Shown piece by piece: positions 55,882 to 63,450 of a stretch of 64,000 bases of DNA. The stretch's first letter is position 1. Each line of letters starts with the position of its first letter. The translations under genes and the position numbers were made by a program. The notes under the pieces are model-generated. The model was not told the DNA's origin and ran no database searches. It saw only the letters and a list, made by a program, of their open reading frames with translations. This stretch comes from Mycolicibacterium rutilum (GTDB lineage: Bacteria; Actinomycetota; Actinomycetes; Mycobacteriales; Mycobacteriaceae). The stretch lies in contig NZ_LT629971.1 in the NCBI RefSeq assembly GCF_900108565.1, positions 682,001 through 746,000 of the forward strand. Reading direction: 5' to 3'.

Positions 55882-58422
55882 ATGACCGCGTCGGACTCGC
55901 CGGCCGACATCCCGCTGCCCGCGCGTGACACGGTCGCGAGGCTGACCGCCGCACCGACCGAACCTCACAAGGTCGTCGTCGCCGGCGGCATCGGCACGGG
56001 AAAGAGCACGGTGCTGGCCGAAATCCGCACCGCGCTGCGGTCCGCCGGCGTGCCGGTGCTGACCCGGCCACCGGGCCCGAGCGAGACGGCGGGCGCGGCG
56101 ATCGTCGACGACGCGCACCTGCTCGGCGACGACGACCTCGCCATCCTCGCCGATCGGGTCGCCGACCCCGCGGCGACCGTGGTCATCGGCACCGAACCGG
56201 TGGCACACCGGGCCGCGCTGCGCGCACTGACCCTCGCGCTGGAGCGCGAGAACCCCGCCATCACGCTGGGACCGTTGGCCCCGGCCGAAGTCGCCCGCAT
56301 GGTGACCGGCGCGGGCGGGTCAGCATCGACGGATCTGGTCCGGTCGCTGATGGTCGCGACGGCCGGGCTGCCGTTTCTGGTGCGGCCCGCGATCGCCGCC
56401 GCGGCGAACCCTGACGGCGAAGCGCCGCCCACGGCCATCCTGCAGTCCGCGCAGTTCGCGTTGATCGAACGGTTGCGCCGCGTCGACGACACGATCCTCG
56501 ACACCCTGCTGGTGTTGTCGCTGAGCCGCGGCCTCGGCGCCGACGACGTCGCCGCCGCACTGCGGCTGGACCCCGAACAGGCACAGGCGGTGGTCGACCG
56601 GTCCCGCGCCACCGGTCTGATCGAACCCTCGCACAGCCGGGCATTCGTGCGGACCCTGCACCGCTGCCTGGCCCAGATCCTCGGCGCCGCACGCCATCAC
56701 GACACCGAGATCTCGCTGCTGGTGTCCCAACTCGAAATGTCTACACTCTCAGCAGAATTGGCACTACAGCTTGCCGAGCACGGCCTGCGCGACGAGCGGC
56801 TGGCCACCGCACTCGCCGACCTCGCCGCCCGCAGCCACGCCCAACCGGCAAGAGCGGCAAGGCTTTATCGCGCCGCGGCCGACGCCGGGGCCACCGCACT
56901 GAGTCCGCAGCTGGCCGACGCGCTCGCGATGACCGGCGACTGCGCGACGGCGGGCCGGCTCGCCGACGAACTGCTCGGCTCGCCGGACCCGGGCGAACGC
57001 GCCGCCGCCGTGCGCATCGCGGCCAGCATCGCCGCGCACGACGGCAGCGCAGCGCAGGCCGCCGACCTGTTCCGGTGGCTGGGGCCGCACCCCGACGCGT
57101 TCGTCAGCGCCGCCGGGGCGGTGGTCTCGCTGGCCGCGGGCGATCTGGCGGCCGCGCGTGAATCTCTCAGCGCGGAGGGCGGCGGACCGCCGACGTCGAC
57201 GGCGCGGGCGGCCCGCAGCCTTGCCGACGGGTTGCTGATGTCACTGGACTCGCCGTATCCCGCAACCGTGGCCCGCCTCGGTCAGGCCGTCGCCACCGAC
57301 GTGCCCGCGACCGGCGTCGCGCCCGACACCCCGGCCGCGCTGGTGACGCTGGCCGCGCTGCACGGCGGTGATCCGGTGCGGGCCCGCAGCGTGATCGGCC
57401 GCGCCGTGCGCAGCGGCCACGACGACGCGGCCGACGGAGCGTTGTTCGTCACCCGCAGGCACCGCCTGCTGCTCGGCTGGGTGCGCATGCAGGACGGGCA
57501 ACTGACCGCGGCGACAGCCGACGTCGCGACCGCCTGCGCCGACTCCGAGACCAATGCCCTGCATCGCCGCGACGCGCTGTGGGCGACCGCACTGCAGACC
57601 GCGATCGCACGACGCAGCGGTGACACCGGCGCGATGCAGAAGCACTGGTATGCGGCCATGGAGGTGCTCGCCGAGTATTCCGTCGACCTGTTCGCGCTGC
57701 TGCCGCTGGGCGAACTGTGGGTCGCCGCCGCCCGGCTGCACCAGGTCGACCGGCTGCAGCACACCATCGACGAGGCGTTCGCTCTCCTCGGGTCGCTCGG
57801 TGATCCGGTGCTGTGGACCGTTCCGCTGCACTGGGCCGGTGTGCACGCCGGCATCCTGGCCAACGCGCCGGACGCGGTCGCCCCCCACGGTCAGGCGCTG
57901 ACCGCCGCCGCCCCGCACAGCGCATTCGCCAAGGCGCTGGCCACCGCGGGCCGCACCTGGTTGCGCGTGCTGGCCAACCACGTCGACGTCGACGAGGTCA
58001 CCTGCGCGGCGCGGCTGCTGGCCCAGTATGGGCTCACGTGGGACGCCACCCGGCTGGCCGGTCAGGCCGCGCTGCAGACACCCGACGGCCGGGTGTCGGG
58101 CGCGATGCTGCAGCTGGCCCGGGATCTGAAGCAGGCTGTCCAGATGCCGGCCGTCGACGACGTCCCGGCCGCCGAGGCGGCCGCCGCCGAGCTCGCGCCG
58201 CCGGGTCCGGCCCGACCGATGTCGGCGCGGCTGTCGGACCGCGAGCGTGAGGTCGCCGAACTGCTGCTGCTGGGCATGCCGTACCGCGACATCGGCGCGC
58301 AGTTGTTCATCTCGGCCAAGACCGTCGAACACCACGTCGCCCGGATCCGACGGCGCCTGGGCGCCGAGTCGCGCTCGGAGATGCTGTCGATGCTGCGGGC
58401 GATGCTCGCGCCCCAGCCGTGA
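55882..58422 (+). CDS. iniR: IniR-like AAA/LuxR transcriptional regulator
   Basis: An 846-aa regulator of the MalT/LAL plan. Walker A GGIGTGKST at 35-43, Walker B-like AAIVDDAH near 72-79, a STAND-type ATPase, a long helical-repeat middle (about 280-760), and a C-terminal LuxR HTH (about 782-846) with LSDREREVAELLLLGMPYRDIG and ISAKTVEHHVARIRRRL. It matches Rv0339c in size and position; that protein is described as the iniBAC activator IniR. The ATG is 3 nt after the Hsp70-like stop. It probably binds the CCCCTA boxes found in three promoters here. Confidence 0.88.
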   Translation: MTASDSPADIPLPARDTVARLTAAPTEPHKVVVAGGIGTGKSTVLAEIRTALRSAGVPVLTRPPGPSETAGAAIVDDAHLLGDDDLAILADRVADPAATVVIGTEPVAHRAALRALTLALERENPAITLGPLAPAEVARMVTGAGGSASTDLVRSLMVATAGLPFLVRPAIAAAANPDGEAPPTAILQSAQFALIERLRRVDDTILDTLLVLSLSRGLGADDVAAALRLDPEQAQAVVDRSRATGLIEPSHSRAFVRTLHRCLAQILGAARHHDTEISLLVSQLEMSTLSAELALQLAEHGLRDERLATALADLAARSHAQPARAARLYRAAADAGATALSPQLADALAMTGDCATAGRLADELLGSPDPGERAAAVRIAASIAAHDGSAAQAADLFRWLGPHPDAFVSAAGAVVSLAAGDLAAARESLSAEGGGPPTSTARAARSLADGLLMSLDSPYPATVARLGQAVATDVPATGVAPDTPAALVTLAALHGGDPVRARSVIGRAVRSGHDDAADGALFVTRRHRLLLGWVRMQDGQLTAATADVATACADSETNALHRRDALWATALQTAIARRSGDTGAMQKHWYAAMEVLAEYSVDLFALLPLGELWVAAARLHQVDRLQHTIDEAFALLGSLGDPVLWTVPLHWAGVHAGILANAPDAVAPHGQALTAAAPHSAFAKALATAGRTWLRVLANHVDVDEVTCAARLLAQYGLTWDATRLAGQAALQTPDGRVSGAMLQLARDLKQAVQMPAVDDVPAAEAAAAELAPPGPARPMSARLSDREREVAELLLLGMPYRDIGAQLFISAKTVEHHVARIRRRLGAESRSEMLSMLRAMLAPQP

Positions 58423-58424
58423 AT

Positions 58425-58463
58425 CCCCTAGGGGCGGCCCAGCCCCTAACCGCAATCCCCTAA
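58425..58463 (+). promoter_or_regulatory. ini motif cluster C: three CCCCTA boxes before the second Hsp70-like gene
   Basis: CCCCTAG (58425-58431, within the palindrome CCCCTAGGGG), CCCCTAA (58443-58449) and CCCCTAA (58457-58463), spaced 18 and 14 nt. Order and orientation relative to the downstream gene are the same as at clusters A and B. A TACCGT -10 (58518-58523) lies 7 nt before the ATG at 58531, placing the boxes about 70-105 nt upstream of a leaderless start, a normal activator position. Confidence 0.72.
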
Positions 58464-58530
58464 GCCGTCGCCGCGACGAGGGGACTCGCACCGGATTCGC
58501 CCGCCCACCGCGCGCCCTACCGTCATCGGC

Positions 58531-60235
58531 ATGTGGAATCACCAGGCATTTTCCGAGCCGTTGGGCGTGTCGGTCGGTGCGACGAACCTCGCCGCGATCG
58601 CCGACGGCGAGCCCGCGGTGATCCGGCCGGCCGAGCTGACCGTGCACGGGGAGCGGTTGTCCGGCTTCGTCGACCGCATCGGCGATCCGGTGCCGCTCGT
58701 CGGCCGACGGCGCCCGGCACCGCCCCGAGGCCCTGCTGGCCGCGGCGCTGCGCGACCTGAACCCCGCGGTCGGACGGGGTACGACGATCGCCGTGCCCGC
58801 GCACTGGCGCCCGTCGGTCGCCGACGGGCTGCGCCGCGAGATGCACGACGAGGTCGCGGTGGTCTCCGACGCGACGGCCGCGCTGGCCGCGCTCTCGGCC
58901 GAACCCGGTCTGCCCGGCCGCGGCGTCGTCGTCCTCGTCGACTTCGGCGGCAGCGGCACCAGCATCACCCTGGTCAATGCCGCGGCCGGCCACGCCGTGG
59001 TCGGTGAGACCGTGCGGATCACCGAGTTCTCCGGCGACCTCGCCGACCGGGCCCTGCTGACGCACGTGATGACCTCGCTGCCCGACGCGGTCGACCCGTC
59101 CGGCACGGCCGTGGTCGGGTCGCTGGCCCGCTTGCGCGACGCGTGCCGCGCCGCCAAGGAGCGGTTGTCCGCGCACACCGCGACGGCCGTCGCCGTCGAC
59201 CTGCCGGGCCGGCGGACCGACGTCCGCGTCACCCGCACCGAGTTCGAAAGCCTGATCGCCGCGCCGCTTCACGACGTGCTCGCGGCGGTCGACGAGACGC
59301 TCGAGCGCTACGGCGTTCCGCTGGCGGCGGTGTCGGCCGTGGCCACTGTGGGCGGCTCGGCCCGCATCCCGCTGGTGACCCAGCTGCTCTCCGAGCATCT
59401 GCGTGCGCCGGTGGTGACGACGGCCGAGCCTCACCTCACCGCGGCGGCCGGGGCTGCGCTTCTCGCGCACCGCGCCGCGTCACCCGAAACCGCGACGGTG
59501 CTGGCACCCGCCGCCGCGGCCGTGACGGCGGCCGTCGGCGCGCTGGCCTGGTCCGAGGCCGAGCCGGATCTCGCACCCGAATTCGCACCGGAACCGCGGC
59601 CGGAACTGTCCTTCCAGCACGAGGATTGGGTGCACGAAGCCGAACCGCCGCGACGCGCCCCGTTGATCCTTTTCAGCCTCGCGGCGGCAGCGGTGGTCAT
59701 CATGACCGCTGTGTTCGGCGCGATGCACCTGCGCGGCGACACCGCCGCCCCGATCGAAGCGGCGACGACCTCCACTCCCGAGGTCGCGCCCTCCCCCGCG
59801 CCTGCGGCGCCGGCTCCCACTCCTGCACCCCCGGCGCCGCAGGCCCCTTCCATCACCACGGTCGTCGTGCAACCGGCGCAGCGGACGAACCCCGCCCCGC
59901 GGCGCGCGGTGCCCGCACCTGTCGCTGCGCCCAGCTCGGCGCCGCCCGCGGCCCCGCCGCCCGCACCGCCCGTGACGACCCCACCAACGACACCTCCTAC
60001 GACTCCGCCGAGCACGCCTCCCAGCACACCTCCGAGCACGCCTCCCAGCACACCTCCGTCGGAGCCGCCGTCCGAGCCGCCCGCCTCCCCGGAACCGCCG
60101 CCCGTCGACCCCGGACCCGGCGACGGAGGCTCCGATGAGGGCTCGAATCCGGCTCCCGCAGACCCGGGTTCGGCGGACCCCGAGACGGGTACCGACACGG
60201 TGCCTGCCGACCCCGAACCAGGTGGCGCAGGCTAG
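58531..60235 (+). pseudogene. second Hsp70-like membrane protein, frameshifted
   Basis: ATG 58531 opens PLGVSVGATNL (phosphate-1, Ser for Asp again) up to GFVDRIGDPVPLV at 58701; the homologous sequence then continues one frame later from 58703 (DGARHRPEALL, VPAHW, VDFGGSGTSITL, TVGGSARIPLV). One extra base, or two missing, between 58701 and 58703 separates them; joined they give about 567 aa. A helix near 59655-59720 precedes a Pro-rich tail (STPP and SEPP units) unlike the poly-Thr tail of the 54091 paralogue. Intact promoter and ini boxes. It may be a recent pseudogene, a sequence error or a recoded gene; the downstream part alone could start at 58793. Confidence 0.75.
60010..60057 (+). 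repeat. 24-bp tandem direct repeat in the Pro-rich tail
   Basis: Two identical adjacent 24-bp units (60010-60033 and 60034-60057), each encoding STPPSTPP; flanking 12-nt variants extend the array. Repeats like this change length by slippage, so tail length may vary between strains. Confidence 0.75.
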
Positions 60236-60248
60236 TTAGGTAAGCCTT
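60236..60248. promoter_or_regulatory. partial iron-box-like sequence
   Basis: TTAGGTAAGCCTT matches the first 13 positions of the IdeR/DtxR consensus TWAGGTWAGSCTWACCTWA, but the last six positions do not match. It lies 113 nt before etfD. Presented as a weak candidate. Confidence 0.25.
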
Positions 60249-60298
60249 CGTAGCGGCGTTTCCCGGCGAGATGCAACTATGAGCTGGCCCGGAGGGAA

Positions 60299-60342
60299 AG
60301 TTACTGACGGGTAACTAGCGGTAAGTTACTCTTGGGTAACTT
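60299..60342. promoter_or_regulatory. two tandem inverted-repeat operators upstream of etfD
   Basis: AGTTAC-N6-GTAACT (60299-60316) and AAGTTAC-N6-GTAACTT (60323-60342) are two perfect copies of one palindrome, centres 25 bp apart. The second ends 18 nt before the GTG at 60361. A double, identical site indicates a dedicated dimeric regulator, probably TetR type. Its gene is not adjacent. Confidence 0.75.
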
Positions 60343-60360
60343 AGACATGGGAGGCACGCG

Positions 60361-63300
60361 GTGGATACGCAGATGCTGATCAGGCTCGTCGTCGGCCTCG
60401 GGTTGACGGCCCTTGTGCTGGTCTTCGCGGCCAAGCGCGTGCTGTGGCTGACCAAGCTGATCCGCTCCGGGGCGCCGACCAGTCCGTCGAACAACCGCAA
60501 AGACGACCTCCGCAAACGCATCACCACCCAGTTCGAGGAGGTGTTCGGGCAAACCCGGCTGCTGCGGTGGTCCATCCCCGGCATCGCGCACTTCTTCACG
60601 ATGTGGGGCTTCTTCATCCTCGCGTCGGTCTACCTCGAGGCCTACGGCTTGATCTTCGACCACGACTTCCACATCCCGTTCGTCGGCCGCTGGGATGTGC
60701 TCGGCTTCCTGCAGGACTTCTTCGCCGTCGCGGTGCTGCTCGGCATCGTCACGTTCGCGATCATCCGCGTGCTGCAGGAGCCGAAGCAGCACGGCCGCGA
60801 CTCCCGGTTCTACGGTTCCCACACCGGCGGCGCGTGGCTGATCCTGTTCATGATTTTCAACGTCATCTGGACCTACGCGCTGGTCCGTGGCGCCGCGGTC
60901 AACACCCACGCCCTGCCGTACGGCAACGGCGCGTTCTTCTCGCAGTTGATGGGCTGGGTGCTGCGCCCGCTCGGCGAGACCGCCAACGCGTGGATCGAGA
61001 CCATCGCGCTGCTGCTGCACATCGGCGTGATGCTGGTGTTCCTGCTGATCGTGCTGCACTCCAAGCACCTGCACATCGGCCTGGCGCCGATCAACGTCAC
61101 GTTCAAGCGGCTGCCCAACGGCCTGGGCCCGCTGCTGCCCGTGGAGTCCAACGGCGAGATCGTCGACTTCGAGGATCCCGCGGAGGACGCGGTGCTCGGT
61201 CGCGGCAAGATCGAGGACTTCACCTGGAAGGGCTACCTCGACATGACCACGTGCACCGAATGTGGTCGGTGCCAGTCGCAGTGCCCGGCGTGGAACACCG
61301 GTAAGCCGCTGTCCCCCAAGCTCGTGATCATGAACCTGCGCGACCACCTGTTCGCGAAGGCGCCCTACATCCTCGGCGACAAGGAGTCGCCGCTGGAGAA
61401 CACCCCCGAAGGCGGCCTCGGCGAGGAACTGCGCGGCGAGAAGAGCTCCGAGAAGCACGCGCACGACCACGTCCCCGAGTCCGGCTTCGAGCGGATCCTC
61501 GGCTCGGGTCCCGAGCAGGCGACCCGGCCCCTGGTGGGCACCGAGGAGCAGGGCGGCGTCATCGACCCCGACGTGCTGTGGTCCTGCACCACCTGCGGCG
61601 CCTGCGTCGAACAGTGCCCGGTCGACATCGAGCACATCGACCACATCGTCGACATGCGCCGCTACCAGGTGATGATGGAGTCCGAGTTCCCCGGCGAGCT
61701 CGGCGTGCTGTTCAAGAACCTGGAGACCAAGGGCAACCCCTGGGGCCAGAACGCCAAGGACCGCACCAACTGGATCGACGAGGTCGACTTCGACGTGCCG
61801 GTCTACGGCAAGGACGTCGAGTCGTTCGACGGCTACGAGTACCTGTTCTGGGTGGGCTGCGCGGGCGCCTACGAGGACCGCGCCAAGAAGACCACCAAGG
61901 CCGTCGCCGAGCTGCTGGCCGCCGCGGGCGTGAAGTACCTGGTGCTCGGCGAGGGCGAGACCTGCAACGGCGACTCCGCGCGCCGCTCGGGCAACGAGTT
62001 CCTGTTCCAGCAGCTGGCCGCCCAGAACGTCGAGACCCTCAACGAGCTGTTCGAGGGTGTCGAGCGGGTCGACCGCAAGATCGTCGTCACCTGCCCGCAC
62101 TGCTTCAACACGTTGGGCCGCGAATACCCGCAGGTCGGCGGCAACTTCACGGTGCTGCACCACACGCAGCTGCTGAACCGGCTGGTGCGCGACAAGAAGC
62201 TGATCCCGGTCAAGCCGGCCGACGGTGGGATGGACATCACCTACCACGACCCGTGCTACCTGGGCCGGCACAACAAGGAGTACTCCGCGCCGCGCGAGCT
62301 GATCGGCGCGTCGGGCGCGAAGCTCACCGAGATGCCGCGTCACGCCGACCGCGGCCTGTGCTGCGGTGCGGGTGGTGCGCGGATGTGGATGGAAGAGCAC
62401 ATCGGCAAGCGCGTCAACACCGAGCGCACCGAGGAGGCGCTGGACACCGGCGTCTCGGCGATCGCGACCGGGTGCCCGTTCTGCCGCGTGATGATGACCG
62501 ACGGTGTCGACGAGGTCTCGGCCGCCCGCGAGGTGGAGAAGGCCGAGGTGCTCGACGTGGCGCAGCTGCTGCTGGGCTCGCTGGACAAGAGCACCGTTAC
62601 GCTGCCCGAGAAGGGCACCGCCGCCAAGGAGGCCGAGGAACGCGCCGCCAAGGTGGCTGCGGAAGCGCCTGCGAAGGAGGCGCCCGCCGAAGCCGAGCCC
62701 GAGCCGCAGGCCGAACCGGAACCCAAGGCTGAGGCGGCGCAGGCCACCGAGACCAAGCCGGTCAAGGGCCTCGGCATCGCGGGCGGGGCCAAGCGCCCCG
62801 GCGCGAAGAAGTCTGCCGCCCCCGCCGCGGCCGCTCCCGCCGCCGACGAAAAGCCCGCCGCCGCAGCACCTCCCGCGAAGGGTCTCGGCATCGCGGCCGG
62901 AGCCAAGCGGCCCGGCGCCAAGAAGGCCGCCCCCGCGGCACAGGCGGCGCCCGCTGCGGAGCCCACTCCCGAAGCCAAGCCGGAGCCCGAGGTCAAGGGG
63001 CTCGGCATCGCGGCCGGAGCCAAGCGCCCCGGCGCCAAGAAGGCGCCCGCCAAGGCGGCCCCGAACGAGGGCGAGGCCACGGTCACCCAGCCGCCGAACG
63101 TCGATCCGGACCAGGCGGTGGCGGGTGAGAAGACCGACACCGCGGATTCGGACCGAGGCTTGGACGCCAAGCCCGAGCCCGAGGTGAAGGGGCTCGGCAT
63201 CGCTCCCGGCGCCCGCCGGCCGGGAGCCAAGAAGGCACCACAGAAAGCTACGGCACCGAAACCCGCTGCGGCACAGCCTGAACCGGCAGACAACGGCGAA

Positions 63301-63402
63301 TCTGACAGTGCGCCTTCGGCATCCGCCGAGGACAAGCCGGCGGCTCCGCCGGTCAAGGGTCTGGGTATCGCCAAGGGTGCCCGCCCACCAGGTAAGCGCT
63401 GA
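60361..63402 (+). CDS. etfD: EtfD-like membrane FeS oxidoreductase
   Basis: A 1013-aa protein matching Rv0338c, reported as EtfD, which passes electrons from acyl-CoA dehydrogenases via EtfBA to the respiratory chain. Residues 1-250 have about six helices with His residues suited to haem b; two 4Fe-4S motifs follow (CTECGRCQSQCP near 298, CTTCGACVEQCP near 408); then HdrB-type Cys-rich domains with TCPHC, HDPCYLG, GLCCGAGG and GCPFC. The last 240 residues are an Ala/Pro/Glu-rich region with five KGLGIA-x-GA-x-RPGAKK repeats. GTG 60361 follows GGGAGG by 6 nt. Longer than Rv0338c (882 aa) mainly through the tail. Confidence 0.92.
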   Translation: MDTQMLIRLVVGLGLTALVLVFAAKRVLWLTKLIRSGAPTSPSNNRKDDLRKRITTQFEEVFGQTRLLRWSIPGIAHFFTMWGFFILASVYLEAYGLIFDHDFHIPFVGRWDVLGFLQDFFAVAVLLGIVTFAIIRVLQEPKQHGRDSRFYGSHTGGAWLILFMIFNVIWTYALVRGAAVNTHALPYGNGAFFSQLMGWVLRPLGETANAWIETIALLLHIGVMLVFLLIVLHSKHLHIGLAPINVTFKRLPNGLGPLLPVESNGEIVDFEDPAEDAVLGRGKIEDFTWKGYLDMTTCTECGRCQSQCPAWNTGKPLSPKLVIMNLRDHLFAKAPYILGDKESPLENTPEGGLGEELRGEKSSEKHAHDHVPESGFERILGSGPEQATRPLVGTEEQGGVIDPDVLWSCTTCGACVEQCPVDIEHIDHIVDMRRYQVMMESEFPGELGVLFKNLETKGNPWGQNAKDRTNWIDEVDFDVPVYGKDVESFDGYEYLFWVGCAGAYEDRAKKTTKAVAELLAAAGVKYLVLGEGETCNGDSARRSGNEFLFQQLAAQNVETLNELFEGVERVDRKIVVTCPHCFNTLGREYPQVGGNFTVLHHTQLLNRLVRDKKLIPVKPADGGMDITYHDPCYLGRHNKEYSAPRELIGASGAKLTEMPRHADRGLCCGAGGARMWMEEHIGKRVNTERTEEALDTGVSAIATGCPFCRVMMTDGVDEVSAAREVEKAEVLDVAQLLLGSLDKSTVTLPEKGTAAKEAEERAAKVAAEAPAKEAPAEAEPEPQAEPEPKAEAAQATETKPVKGLGIAGGAKRPGAKKSAAPAAAAPAADEKPAAAAPPAKGLGIAAGAKRPGAKKAAPAAQAAPAAEPTPEAKPEPEVKGLGIAAGAKRPGAKKAPAKAAPNEGEATVTQPPNVDPDQAVAGEKTDTADSDRGLDAKPEPEVKGLGIAPGARRPGAKKAPQKATAPKPAAAQPEPADNGESDSAPSASAEDKPAAPPVKGLGIAKGARPPGKR
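62761..63399 (+). repeat. five KGLGIA..GAKRPGAKK peptide repeats in EtfD
   Basis: Units at 62761-62811, 62875-62925, 62992-63042, 63184-63234 and 63352-63399, each about 17 residues, basic, separated by 21-47 residues of acidic or Ala/Pro-rich linker. The last is diverged (GAKRPGAKK becomes GARPPGKR) and ends the protein. The regular basic unit in a disordered tail suggests a short linear binding motif. Confidence 0.85.
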
Positions 63403-63406
63403 GAGG

Positions 63407-63442
63407 CGTTGTCCGGCGATCAGCCTTAATCGTTGGACAACG
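63407..63442 (+). repeat. 8-bp inverted repeat between etfD and the aminotransferase
   Basis: CGTTGTCC (63407-63414) and GGACAACG (63435-63442) pair perfectly around a 20-nt loop, starting 5 nt after the etfD stop. It could be a weak terminator or an operator for the next gene; no T-run follows. Confidence 0.45.
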
Positions 63443-63450
63443 GTGAGACT

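Noticed and set aside
58531..59007. Stand-alone 158-aa protein from ATG 58531
   Set aside because: After residue 57 it becomes Arg/Pro-rich shadow sequence; homology to the paralogue continues in the next frame.
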